Below, piece after piece: positions 34,183 to 41,757 of a DNA stretch of 64,000 bases (positions are counted from its first letter, which is position 1; each line of letters starts with the position of its first letter). This DNA comes from Sediminibacterium ginsengisoli (GTDB lineage: Bacteria > Bacteroidota > Bacteroidia > Chitinophagales > Chitinophagaceae), in assembly GCF_900167075.1 (NCBI RefSeq), contig NZ_FUWH01000001.1, positions 62,001-126,000 on the forward strand, written 5' to 3'. A program made the translations under genes and the position numbers. The notes under the pieces were generated by a model, which worked only from the letters and a program-made list of their open reading frames with translations, had not been told where the DNA came from and ran no database searches.

Positions 34183-34959
34183 ATGAGCGCAATTTTGTTC
34201 ACTATACAGGATGGCATTGCCACCATTACATTAAACCGACCCGATAAACTTAACTCTTTCAACCGCGAAATGGCGTTGCTGCTACAGGCTAAACTGGATG
34301 AAGCGGCATCACTGCATGAAGTACGATGCGTATACCTGACCGGGGCCGGAAAAGGTTTTTGCGCCGGGCAGGACCTGGCAGAAGTAGTAGACCCGGAAGG
34401 CCCGGGTATGCAGCGCATCCTGAGCGAACATTATAATCCCATCATCACCAGGCTGCGTAATATGCCGAAGCCGGTAGTGGCTGCGGTAAACGGTGTGGCA
34501 GCAGGTGCAGGTGCTAATATAGCACTGGCCTGCGATGTGGTAGTAGCAACTGGCTCGGCATCTTTTATCCAGGCATTTTCAAAGATCGGGCTGATACCGG
34601 ACAGTGGCGGAACATACAGTCTGCCAAGATTGATCGGCTGGCAGAAAGCAAGTGCCCTGATGATGCTTGGGGATAAGATCCCCGCAGCGGAAGCAGAACG
34701 GCTGGGAATGATCTATAAATGTTTTGAAGACGCAGCGTTTGAAGGTGAAGCCTGGCAGATCGCCAATACGCTTGCAGTCATGCCCACAAAAGCACTGGCT
34801 TATATCAAACATGCACTCAATGCAGCTTCGGTAAATACACTTGAACAGCAACTGTTGCTGGAAGATGAATACCAGCAGAAAGCAGCCGTAACAGCAGATT
34901 TCAAAGAAGGCGTGGATGCATTCCTCGAAAAAAGAAAACCGCGTTTTAAAGGAGAATAA
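34183..34959 (+). CDS. paaG: Ring-1,2-epoxyphenylacetyl-CoA isomerase PaaG
   Basis: This 258-residue enoyl-CoA hydratase/isomerase family enzyme turns the ring epoxide into the oxepin-CoA. The crotonase fold is shown by ITLNRPDKLNSFN, the oxyanion loop GKGFCAGQDLAEV, VNGVAAGAGANIALACDVV and the PDSGGTYSLPRLIG motif with the catalytic Asp typical of PaaG. paaI begins 2 bp after its stop, which supports the pathway assignment over a general fatty-acid hydratase. Confidence 0.9.
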   Translation: MSAILFTIQDGIATITLNRPDKLNSFNREMALLLQAKLDEAASLHEVRCVYLTGAGKGFCAGQDLAEVVDPEGPGMQRILSEHYNPIITRLRNMPKPVVAAVNGVAAGAGANIALACDVVVATGSASFIQAFSKIGLIPDSGGTYSLPRLIGWQKASALMMLGDKIPAAEAERLGMIYKCFEDAAFEGEAWQIANTLAVMPTKALAYIKHALNAASVNTLEQQLLLEDEYQQKAAVTADFKEGVDAFLEKRKPRFKGE

Positions 34960-34961
34960 GC

Positions 34962-35399
34962 ATGACAGACAAAGACAGCCAGGCCGTAATCTCAGTTGAT
35001 TATATGATGAAGACAGACCTGTTCAGCCAGTGGCTGGGCATTTCTGTACTGGAAGTAAAAGCCGGCTACAGTAAAATACAGATGACCTTACGCCGCGAAA
35101 TGATGAATGCCTTCGGGATCGCACATGGCGGAGTTACATTCGCATTTGCCGACAGCGCATTTGCGTTTGCCTGCAACAGCGACGGAAAAGTAACGGTGGC
35201 ACTGGATGTATCGATCTCATTTCCCAAAGCCGGGAAAGAAGGTGATGTGCTCTTTGCAACGGCACGCCGTGTTAATACAACAAGGCGTACGGGATTATAC
35301 CTGGTAGAAGTGACCAACGCAGACAATGAAATGGTGGCACTTTTCAAAGGCACCTGCTATAAAACAGAGAAAGACCTTATCGACCCCGCAAAGATGTGA
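34962..35399 (+). CDS. paaI: Hydroxyphenylacetyl-CoA thioesterase PaaI
   Basis: This 145-residue hotdog-fold thioesterase releases stalled hydroxyphenylacetyl-CoA, protecting the CoA pool during phenylacetate breakdown. MMNAFGIAHGGVTFAFADSAFAFA is the conserved helix with the HGG motif. The closing strands ALDVSISFPKAGKEGD and VALFKGTCYKT fit PaaI. It is coupled to paaG (2-bp gap). Confidence 0.92.
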   Translation: MTDKDSQAVISVDYMMKTDLFSQWLGISVLEVKAGYSKIQMTLRREMMNAFGIAHGGVTFAFADSAFAFACNSDGKVTVALDVSISFPKAGKEGDVLFATARRVNTTRRTGLYLVEVTNADNEMVALFKGTCYKTEKDLIDPAKM

Positions 35400-35409
35400 G
35401 CATAAAAAA

Positions 35410-35431
35410 GGGCCGTATGAAAATACAGCCC
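35410..35431 (-). terminator. Intrinsic terminator downstream of the tRNA-like element
   Basis: The hairpin has GGGC/GCCC and GTAT/ATAC helices with one mismatch and a GAAA loop as read on the plus strand. On the minus strand it is followed by CTTTTTTATG, a good T-run; on the plus strand the tail is only TGCTCTTCT. It may serve both paaI and the minus-strand transcript. Confidence 0.75.
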
Positions 35432-35470
35432 TGCTCTTCTCGATTGCTTGTGATAACCTGTCATTATCGC

Positions 35471-35523
35471 GGTCATGGACGGATTTGAACCGCCGGTACA
35501 ATGTTGCCCCACGGCACATGACC
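35471..35523 (-). ncRNA. tRNA-like element lacking full D/anticodon arms
   Basis: On the minus strand, GGTCATG at the 5' end pairs perfectly with CATGACC at the 3' end, a 7-bp acceptor stem. Directly before the 3' arm stands a canonical T-arm, GGCGG-TTCAAAT-CCGTC. Only 22 nt remain between acceptor and T-arm, with one small hairpin (TGCC-GTGG-GGCA), so no normal D-arm plus anticodon arm fits. No CCA is encoded. It is followed by a GATAA/TTATC hairpin and an intrinsic terminator. It is either a deletion relic of a tRNA or a dedicated tRNA-like RNA. Confidence 0.5.
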
Positions 35524-35590
35524 ATTTTCTATGTGCATTAAATATAACTACCTATATCCGGCACAATATTAATACCCTTTTATTAATCTA

Positions 35591-35598
35591 CAAAATTA
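35591..35598 (-). promoter_or_regulatory. Possible -7 box for the tRNA-like RNA
   Basis: TAATTTTG on the minus strand lies between the GNAT stop codon and the tRNA-like element, about 68 bp upstream of it. No -33 TTTG is evident, so it is a weak candidate. Confidence 0.35.
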
Positions 35599-35606
35599 GT
35601 AGACTA

Positions 35607-36134
35607 TTATTTGATAAAATAAATGAACCGGTTGAGTGTTTCTGTAATGGATCGAAATGCATCTTCATTACAACCGGAAGGAAACCGCATCAACAGCATG
35701 GATAATGGCGATTCTCCAGTTCTGTAAGGTGGCTGAAAATAAGTGAAGGGTAATTGTATGAAGCCCAGCTTTTCATAGAAAGCAATACGTCTTGTGCTGT
35801 CATTATCCGCTGCCGGTTCGGTTTCAAGTACAATGCAGGGATATTTTGCCTGTAACATTTGTATAATAGTGCCACCGATTTTTTTTCCGCGCAGCCGGGG
35901 CTGAATAGCAAAATGTTCGATAAAATAAAACTCCGGCAACTGCCAGCCGATGAGAAAGCCGGCAAACAGGCCATCCGTTCTGAGTTCGAGGATCTCCATG
36001 GGTCCTCCGTTCTGCAGCAGGGCTGATACCTGACTCCATTCACGTCTTTCCGCTTTCGGGAAACTATATTCATAAAGCGCGTGGATCTGTGCCAGTTCAG
36101 CAGTGCAACCAATGGTAACAGGAATCATATCCAT
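35607..36134 (-). CDS. GNAT family N-acetyltransferase
   Basis: This 175-residue acetyl-CoA-dependent transferase has YFIEHFAIQPRLRGKKIGGTII as motif A, including the R-x-x-G-x-G/A-type pyrophosphate loop RLRGKKIGG. The late strand/helix RRIAFYEKLGF is also typical. The substrate is unknown. It is divergent from paaY with only 25 bp between the start codons, so the two share a promoter region; whether they share regulation is not known. Confidence 0.85.
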   Translation of the reverse strand: MDMIPVTIGCTAELAQIHALYEYSFPKAERREWSQVSALLQNGGPMEILELRTDGLFAGFLIGWQLPEFYFIEHFAIQPRLRGKKIGGTIIQMLQAKYPCIVLETEPAADNDSTRRIAFYEKLGFIQLPFTYFQPPYRTGESPLSMLLMRFPSGCNEDAFRSITETLNRFIYFIK

Positions 36135-36159
36135 GCGATAAAAATATCTAATTTTAAGT

Positions 36160-36765
36160 ATGATCTACGCTTTCAGAAACCATATACCCGTAATTGACGA
36201 AACAGCTTTTATTCACCCGCAGGCAGCCGTTACCGGCAATGTGATCATTGGAAAAGACGTGTATGTGGGGCCGGGAGCAGCCATTCGCGGCGACTGGGGC
36301 CGGATCATCATTGAAGATGGGTGTAATGTACAGGAAAATTGTACCATTCACATGTTCCCGGGTGTAACCGTGCTGCTGGAAGCAGGTGCGCATATCGGCC
36401 ATGGTGCAATTATACACGGTGCGCGGATCGGCCGTAATTGCCTGGTTGGTATGAACAGCGTGATCATGGATAATGTTGTACTGGGCGAAGAATGTATTGT
36501 AGGTGCACTGAGCATGGTCAGGGCAGAGGTGCAGTTTGCACGCCGGAGCCTGATCGTGGGCAACCCCGCAAAAATGATCCGGGAAGTAAGCGATGAAATG
36601 ATCGCATGGAAAACGGAAGGCACAAAATTATACCAGCAGCTGCCGGCTGATATGCGTGCCGGCTGGAAAACCTGTGAACCTTTGCGCAGCATCACCGATA
36701 TCCGGGATGTGAATGAAGACGATGCACAAAATTATACTACCTGGAACCAGTCATCCGGCAGGTAA
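36160..36765 (+). CDS. paaY: Left-handed beta-helix protein PaaY
   Basis: This 201-residue hexapeptide-repeat protein of the gamma-carbonic-anhydrase-like group has repeats such as VIIGKDVYVGPGAAIRGDWG, HIGHGAIIHGARIG and CIVGALSMVRAEV. The long helical C-terminus (KMIREVSDEMIAWKTEGTKLY) identifies PaaY, a thioesterase that salvages CoA from a dead-end phenylacetate intermediate. The paa location supports the call. It is separated from paaI by the GNAT gene and the tRNA-like element. Confidence 0.9.
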   Translation: MIYAFRNHIPVIDETAFIHPQAAVTGNVIIGKDVYVGPGAAIRGDWGRIIIEDGCNVQENCTIHMFPGVTVLLEAGAHIGHGAIIHGARIGRNCLVGMNSVIMDNVVLGEECIVGALSMVRAEVQFARRSLIVGNPAKMIREVSDEMIAWKTEGTKLYQQLPADMRAGWKTCEPLRSITDIRDVNEDDAQNYTTWNQSSGR

Positions 36766-36796
36766 AGGCTGAAAACTGCAATAACTGCTGATACAT

Positions 36797-36804
36797 TACC
36801 TTTG
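36797..36804 (+). promoter_or_regulatory. -7 promoter box of obgE
   Basis: TACCTTTG matches TAnnTTTG. The leader of about 55 nt contains a hairpin (36824-36847; CCGT/ACGG and GCGT/ACGC helices with one mismatch) directly before the ACAGGA-GTG start. Confidence 0.6.
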
Positions 36805-36863
36805 CGTTTTATCTGAACAAATGCCGTAGCGTTAAAAGACGCCACGGTTCAACTTACAGGAAC

Positions 36864-37868
36864 GTGTCTGACAAGAATAACTTTATCGATTATATCCGCA
36901 TTTTTGCCCGCAGCGGACATGGAGGGGCCGGCGCTAAACATTTTATGCGCAACAAGCTTACTGCCAAAGGCGGACCGGATGGAGGCGATGGAGGTCGCGG
37001 GGGACATATCATCCTGCGCGGCAATGCCCAGTTGTGGACACTGCTGCACCTGCGTTATTTTAAAAATGTTCTGGCAGAAAATGGTGAAGGCGGGAGCAAG
37101 AATAATTCAACCGGAAGGGATGGTAAGGATATCATTATAGAAGTACCGTTGGGGACAGTGGCCCGCAATGAAGAAACGGGCGAAGTGGAAGCCGAGATCC
37201 TCGAAGACGGCCAGCAGATCGTCTGGATGCGCGGCGGCCGCGGCGGTCTGGGTAACAGCAACTTTGCCACACCCACCAACCAGGTACCCGAACACGCACA
37301 ACCCGGCGAACCCGGCGTGGAAGGCTGGAAGAACCTGGAGCTGAAAGTATTGGCAGACGTGGGCCTGGTAGGTTTTCCCAATGCAGGTAAATCTACACTG
37401 TTGTCCGTGATCACCGCAGCTAAACCCAAGATCGCAAACTATGCATTTACCACGCTGATACCGCAGCTGGGTATGGTAGAATACCGCGAAGGCCGCTCTT
37501 TCTGTATTGCCGATCTGCCGGGTATTATTGAAGGCGCAGCAGAAGGTAAAGGCCTGGGGCATCGTTTCCTGCGTCATATCGAACGTAATTCCATCCTGCT
37601 TTTCCTGATCCCTGCCGACAGTGCAGACCATGCAAAAGAATTTGAAATATTAAGGAGTGAACTGGAACAGTATAACCCTGAAATGCTGCAGAAAGACTTC
37701 ATTATTGCGGTGAGCAAAAGCGACATGCTCGATGAAGAACTGAAAGAAGCCATCAGTAAGGAACTGCCTAAGGGAATCCCGAGCGTTTTCATCTCTTCCG
37801 TTACCAATTATGGTCTTACCACACTGAAAGATATGCTTTGGGATGCGCTGAATAAATCTATCGACTGA
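36864..37868 (+). CDS. obgE: GTPase ObgE/CgtA
   Basis: This 334-residue ribosome-associated GTPase acts in late 50S assembly. The Gly-rich Obg domain ([36 protein letters not shown]) occupies residues ~1-160. The G domain has GFPNAGKST (G1), [22 protein letters not shown] (G3) and VSKSD (G4). The start is GTG at 36864, preceded by AGGA, which gives the typical [11 protein letters not shown]-terminus. The C-terminal extension of some Obg proteins is absent. Confidence 0.96.
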   Translation: MSDKNNFIDYIRIFARSGHGGAGAKHFMRNKLTAKGGPDGGDGGRGGHIILRGNAQLWTLLHLRYFKNVLAENGEGGSKNNSTGRDGKDIIIEVPLGTVARNEETGEVEAEILEDGQQIVWMRGGRGGLGNSNFATPTNQVPEHAQPGEPGVEGWKNLELKVLADVGLVGFPNAGKSTLLSVITAAKPKIANYAFTTLIPQLGMVEYREGRSFCIADLPGIIEGAAEGKGLGHRFLRHIERNSILLFLIPADSADHAKEFEILRSELEQYNPEMLQKDFIIAVSKSDMLDEELKEAISKELPKGIPSVFISSVTNYGLTTLKDMLWDALNKSID

Positions 37869-37902
37869 GTTTAATTACTGATAATCAATTCAAATATAAA
37901 AT

Positions 37903-37933
37903 TATATTAATTTATTTATAATAAATTAATATA
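37903..37933. repeat. AT-only perfect hairpin
   Basis: TATATTAATTTATT and AATAAATTAATATA form a 14-bp perfect inverted repeat around TAT, without a single G or C in 31 bp. It lies 35 bp after obgE and 20 bp before the next -7 box. It may terminate obgE or extrude as a cruciform near the promoter. Confidence 0.6.
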
Positions 37934-37952
37934 TATGTATTCTTTTTTGGGT

Positions 37953-37960
37953 TACCTTTG
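37953..37960 (+). promoter_or_regulatory. -7 box with a long leader
   Basis: TACCTTTG matches TAnnTTTG but lies 203 bp before the ATG at 38163. The leader in between contains the perfect palindrome TGCCGGATCCGGCA (37992-38005) and no convincing coding sequence. Confidence 0.45.
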
Positions 37961-38162
37961 TGCCGTTACAGTATTAAGAGTAACAACAGGCTGCCGGATC
38001 CGGCAAATGTTCTTGATCATTTACATTCTCCTGTTTCTGCGTTTGCTACGCCGATCTACGAAAAAATCTTGTTTGCATTTACGAATTATTGCTGCGCTTG
38101 CCGCTGACCATGAGGTTACGGATGCTTTTTGCCCTACGAGCTATTATTTATTAAAGAAAAAA

Positions 38163-38603
38163 ATGAAAACAATTATGAAAACGCAATCAGTACGTGCAGT
38201 TGTAAGAATGATTATCCTTGGTGTGATCCTGTCTGTAGCAGTGACATTCGGTGCAAATGCCGCTACACCTGGTAATGACAGTGTGGATTCTGTCTCTTCC
38301 AAACAATTGAATATCCGTTATGCCGGTGTTGATGCAGATCAACTGCTGTCGTTCAACGTGAAATACAATAACCCCACCGGTCAGAAATTCAGCATTACCG
38401 TTTATGATGGTAACAACGAGATCCTGTACCGTGAAAGCTATTCCGATAAAGTGTTCAAAAAAGAATTCAGACTTGCCAAGAACGATATCAGCAAGCTCAC
38501 ATTCCTGGTGCAGGCTGGCAAACAGATCAGCAAGGAGGAGTTTGATGTAAACATCAGCACCCGCGAGATCATAGATGTAGTAGCCAGCAGGAACGAGAAA
38601 TAG
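38163..38603 (+). CDS. Secreted beta-rich protein of unknown function
   Basis: The protein has 146 residues from ATG 38163 (142 if the second ATG, 38175, is used). It has a signal peptide (IILGVILSVAVTFGANAA) and a compact beta domain with KQLNIRYAGVDADQLLSFNVKYNN and FSITVYDGNNEILYRESYSD. The reading frame is open for 76 codons upstream, but that part has a different composition and lies behind the promoter box, so it was excluded. The domain looks like a small Ig-like fold. Function is unknown. Confidence 0.65.
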   Translation: MKTIMKTQSVRAVVRMIILGVILSVAVTFGANAATPGNDSVDSVSSKQLNIRYAGVDADQLLSFNVKYNNPTGQKFSITVYDGNNEILYRESYSDKVFKKEFRLAKNDISKLTFLVQAGKQISKEEFDVNISTREIIDVVASRNEK

Positions 38604-38654
38604 GTTTTACGATTTGAGTGAATATTTTATCCGGCTTAACAGGGCTGGTAAGGT

Positions 38655-38685
38655 AAGGACTGCAGTAATGCGGTCCTTATTTTTT
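38655..38685 (+). terminator. Intrinsic terminator after the secreted protein gene
   Basis: AAGGACTGC/GCGGTCCTT (9 bp, one G-T pair) with a 6-nt loop is followed by ATTTTTTG. Confidence 0.88.
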
Positions 38686-38702
38686 GTATTGAGAGGTCTG
38701 CA

Positions 38703-38960
38703 CTATTTATTATAATGGTATCTGCACTGAAATATATGAAGCCAGCCCTCTTTTACGGCATAAACCAGCCGGTGTTCATCGTTTATACGTCGACTCCTGT
38801 ATCCCGAAAGACCCTTAAGCGCTTCAGGTTTGCCAATACCTTTGAACAGTGACCGGCATCTATCTTTAATCAGTTCGTTTATACGGTCCCGGATTTTTTT
38901 GTCCTGCTCCTGCCAATACAAGTAATCTTCCCAAGCCATAGATTGGAAAACTAATTCCAT
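38703..38960 (-). CDS. yoeB: Txe/YoeB family toxin
   Basis: This 85-residue RelE-fold mRNA interferase cleaves mRNA at the ribosomal A site. EALKGLSGYRSRRINDEHRLVY is the family core with its basic patch, and the C-terminal CRYHY supplies the catalytic His (H82) and Tyr (Y83). The antitoxin gene is 13 bp upstream in the same direction. The full-length frame is intact, so the module is probably functional. Confidence 0.92.
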   Translation of the reverse strand: MELVFQSMAWEDYLYWQEQDKKIRDRINELIKDRCRSLFKGIGKPEALKGLSGYRSRRINDEHRLVYAVKEGWLHIFQCRYHYNK

Positions 38961-38973
38961 TTTATAGATTTAA

Positions 38974-39228
38974 TTAATCTTCCAACAATTGACGAAGGTT
39001 ACCGCCATTCTGGTTCATTTCATCAATGGCAGCTTCCAGCCGTGAACGATTCGCATGCGATGCAGTCAGGTGAAGGGTTTCCTGAATAGCATTGCATTCT
39101 TCCAGGTCCATGACTACCACTGTTTTACCTTTAGTTCTGGAAACCACCACTATTTCGCGGTCATTGTTTACCGCATTCAGGTTGTGAGCTAAGTTTTGCC
39201 TTAAATCACTATAATTAACGACTTTCAT
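38974..39228 (-). CDS. yefM: YefM/Phd family antitoxin
   Basis: This 84-residue protein has an N-terminal DNA-binding Phd fold (MKVVNYSDLRQNLAHNLNAVNNDREIVVVSR in outline) and a toxin-wrapping helical C-terminus (LEECNAIQETLHL). YefM neutralises YoeB and represses its own operon. A perfect palindrome with a GTAC core lies 19 bp upstream of its start, a likely operator. Confidence 0.92.
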   Translation of the reverse strand: MKVVNYSDLRQNLAHNLNAVNNDREIVVVSRTKGKTVVVMDLEECNAIQETLHLTASHANRSRLEAAIDEMNQNGGNLRQLLED

Positions 39229-39246
39229 AAATTCTTATTTAAGGAC

Positions 39247-39264
39247 AAAAAAAGTACTTTTTTT
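39247..39264. promoter_or_regulatory. Probable YefM-YoeB operator palindrome
   Basis: Seven A, GTAC and seven T form a perfect 18-bp palindrome upstream of yefM. E. coli YefM sites also have a palindromic GTAC core, so autorepression here is plausible but inferred. Confidence 0.45.
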
Positions 39265-39305
39265 AATGAACGATTACTTCCCAAGTTTTGGAAATATTGG
39301 TGATG

Positions 39306-39313
39306 CAAATTTA
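39306..39313 (-). promoter_or_regulatory. -7 promoter box of yefM-yoeB
   Basis: On the minus strand TAAATTTG matches TAnnTTTG, about 78 bp upstream of the yefM ATG. The palindrome at 39247-39264 would then lie downstream of the start site, a position suited to repression. Confidence 0.5.
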
Positions 39314-39394
39314 TGTTCTCAGAGTCCGTTTAAACCGGAGTATGAGAATATAAATTGCCTGCTGAAAAACAGATATACTTAATCGTTCGCAGAC

Positions 39395-39610
39395 ATGAAA
39401 AATAAACTTAAACCTGCTAATAGGATTTTTGAAAAAAACGAGAACATTACAGATCAATCAGGCTTACAGAACATATATAGAGTTGAAGCAGTAAATTCTT
39501 ATTACTTATTCGATCATAGGCAACTCCTGAGGAGAAAACTGTTGGATGAGTCCAGACTGTCAAAAAAAGAAGCAATGGAAATTTTGAATGAATTTGAACA
39601 ACTCACATAG
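39395..39610 (+). CDS. Small hypothetical protein
   Basis: This is a 71-residue, charged, AT-rich reading frame without signal peptide or membrane segment (NRIFEKNENITDQSG, then RRKLLDESRLSKKEAMEILNEFE). The C-terminal half is predicted helical. No family is recognised and no promoter or ribosome-binding site is obvious. It lies between the toxin-antitoxin module and typA and differs in base composition from the core genes. It may be a real accessory gene or chance. Confidence 0.35.
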   Translation: MKNKLKPANRIFEKNENITDQSGLQNIYRVEAVNSYYLFDHRQLLRRKLLDESRLSKKEAMEILNEFEQLT

Positions 39611-39666
39611 TTGGGCATCGGCCTGCACTGAGATTGATGAGATACCATCTTATGATACCAAAATAA

Positions 39667-39698
39667 AAAAGCGACCAGTAAACATACCGGTCGCTTTT
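39667..39698. terminator. Bidirectional terminator between the small gene and typA
   Basis: AAAAGCGACC at 39667-39676 and GGTCGCTTTT at 39689-39698 form a 10-bp stem with A-run and T-run flanks on either side, so it can end typA transcripts (minus) and those from the plus strand. Confidence 0.85.
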
Positions 39699-39721
39699 GT
39701 TATTTGAAAGACAATTCGGAA

Positions 39722-41536
39722 CTATCCGATCGCCTCAGATTGCATGCTGCGTGCTACCTTTTTACGGTCTTCTTCGTTCAGAACGGTTTTACGCATACGG
39801 ATCGTTTTAGGCGTTACCTCGATGCACTCATCCTGCTGGATATATTCCATGCACTCTTCCAGGGTGAACTGGAGCTTCGGTGTAATGCGAACGCTGTCAT
39901 CGCTTCCGCTGGCGCGGTGGTTGGTCAGCTTTTTAGCTTCCACTGCGTTTACGTTCAGATCGCCTGGTTTGATATGCTCGGCGATGATCTGGCCCGCATA
40001 TACCTCTTCTCCCGGATCGATAAAGAAGCTTCCGCGATCCTGTAATTTATCGATAGAATAGGCGGTAGTTGTTCCCTGGAATTTAGAGATCAGCACACCG
40101 TTGTTACGGCCCGGGATCGGCCCCTTCCACGGTTTGTATTCAATAAAGCGGTGTGCCATTACAGCTTCACCTGCAGTGTTGGTCAGCATTTGTGAACGCA
40201 GACCGATCAGTCCGCGTGAAGGAATTTCGAATTCAAGGTGCTGCATTTCGCCCTTGCTTTCCATCACCTGCATTTCACCTTTACGCTGTGTTACCAGATC
40301 GATCACTTTACCGCTGAACTCCGACGGTACATCTACTACCAGGTTCTCATACGGCTCATGTTTTTTACCATCGATGGTTTTCACGAGTACCTGCGGATTA
40401 CCAACAGTAAGCTCATACCCTTCACGACGCATCGTTTCCACTAATACGCCCAGGTGCAGGATACCCCTTCCGTAAACCAGGAAGCTGTCGGCACTGTCTG
40501 TATCTTCCACGCGCAATGCAAGGTTCTTCTCGGTTTCTTTCATCAGCCTGTCGCGCAGGTGACGTGAGGTAACGAACTTACCATCTTTACCAAAGAACGG
40601 TGAGTTGTTGATACTGAAAGTCATGCTCATGGTCGGCTCATCCACGCTGATCACCGGTAATGCTTCCGGATTTTCTGCATCGGCAATGGTATCTCCGATA
40701 TTGAAATCTTCCAGACCTACCACTGCGCAAAGATCGCCTGATACAACTTCTGCCACGCGGCGTTTGCCCATGCCCTCAAATACATACAATTCTTTCACAC
40801 GGCTCTTCTTGATGGATCCGTCTGTCTGAACCAGTGCGATCTGCTGGTTTTCCTTTATAGAGCCACGCGTTACTTTACCAATGGCAATACGGCCAAGGAA
40901 AGAAGAATAATCGAGTGATGTGATCTGCAGTTGCAGGGTTCCTTCTGTTACAACAGGTTTCGGAACATATTTAATGATACCATCCATTAACGGGAGGATA
41001 TCTTCTGTAGGAGTCAGGCTATCGTTGAACCAGCCGTTCTTGCCGCTTCCGTAGAAAGTAGGGAAGTCAAGCTGTTCTTCTGTTGCATCCAGGTTGAAGA
41101 AAAGTTCGAATACTGCATCGTGAACTTCATCAGGACGGCAGTTCGGTTTATCAACCTTGTTGATCACAACAATCGGCTTCAGTTTCAGCTGTAATGCTTT
41201 CTGCAGTACAAAACGTGTCTGCGGCATCGGGCCTTCAAAAGCATCTACCAGCAGGATCACCCCGTCGGCCATTTTCAAAACGCGTTCTACTTCACCGCCA
41301 AAGTCACTGTGGCCCGGCGTATCGATCACATTTATCTTGATGTCGTTGTAAGTAACGGCAGCATTCTTACTAAAAATGGTAATGCCCCGTTCTCTTTCGA
41401 GGTCATTGCTATCCATGATCAGCTCACCGGTTTCCTGGTTTTCGCGAAAAACCTTGGTAGTCTGAAGGATTCTGTCCACCAATGTTGTTTTGCCATGGTC
41501 AACGTGTGCGATGATGGCAATGTTTCTTATTTCCAT
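39722..41536 (-). CDS. typA: Translational GTPase TypA/BipA
   Basis: This 604-residue ribosome-binding GTPase is of the EF-G family. G1 is AHVDHGKTTLVD, G3 DTPGHSDFGGE and G4 NKVDKP. The C-terminal domain with MRREGYELTVGNPQVL and ELEIPSRGLIG-like sequence (FEIPSRGLIGLRSQ) is specific to TypA. The ATG at 41536 gives the canonical MEIRNIAIIAHVDHGK; the frame stays open upstream across the promoter, which is not coding. BipA supports ribosome assembly and stress or cold growth. Confidence 0.97.
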   Translation of the reverse strand: MEIRNIAIIAHVDHGKTTLVDRILQTTKVFRENQETGELIMDSNDLERERGITIFSKNAAVTYNDIKINVIDTPGHSDFGGEVERVLKMADGVILLVDAFEGPMPQTRFVLQKALQLKLKPIVVINKVDKPNCRPDEVHDAVFELFFNLDATEEQLDFPTFYGSGKNGWFNDSLTPTEDILPLMDGIIKYVPKPVVTEGTLQLQITSLDYSSFLGRIAIGKVTRGSIKENQQIALVQTDGSIKKSRVKELYVFEGMGKRRVAEVVSGDLCAVVGLEDFNIGDTIADAENPEALPVISVDEPTMSMTFSINNSPFFGKDGKFVTSRHLRDRLMKETEKNLALRVEDTDSADSFLVYGRGILHLGVLVETMRREGYELTVGNPQVLVKTIDGKKHEPYENLVVDVPSEFSGKVIDLVTQRKGEMQVMESKGEMQHLEFEIPSRGLIGLRSQMLTNTAGEAVMAHRFIEYKPWKGPIPGRNNGVLISKFQGTTTAYSIDKLQDRGSFFIDPGEEVYAGQIIAEHIKPGDLNVNAVEAKKLTNHRASGSDDSVRITPKLQFTLEECMEYIQQDECIEVTPKTIRMRKTVLNEEDRKKVARSMQSEAIG

Positions 41537-41553
41537 GTAAAATTTTAAGGCTG

Positions 41554-41584
41554 CAAAGGTACGGCATTCACATGGGCGGGCAAA
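41554..41584 (-). promoter_or_regulatory. Consensus promoter of typA
   Basis: On the minus strand TTTG (41584-41581), a 19-bp spacer and TACCTTTG (41561-41554) make an exact match to the Bacteroidota promoter. The start site falls about 15 bp before the ATG. Confidence 0.85.
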
Positions 41585-41757
41585 GAAGGAAAACAAAGTT
41601 AACATGTTGTGCCATGAAGAGCTACAAAGTATTTTTATTCATAATGCTTAAATCGCTCTTTTACATTTATAATATGAACATTCCCTAAAAACTTTCCCCG
41701 TTAAAACCGTCAGTGGTTTATACCGGGAATTTGGTTAGTTTTAGGTAAACAACTGTT

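Noticed and set aside
37935..38162. N-terminal extension of the secreted protein at 38163
   Set aside because: It would bury the signal peptide after 76 residues and begins before the promoter box; treated as leader.
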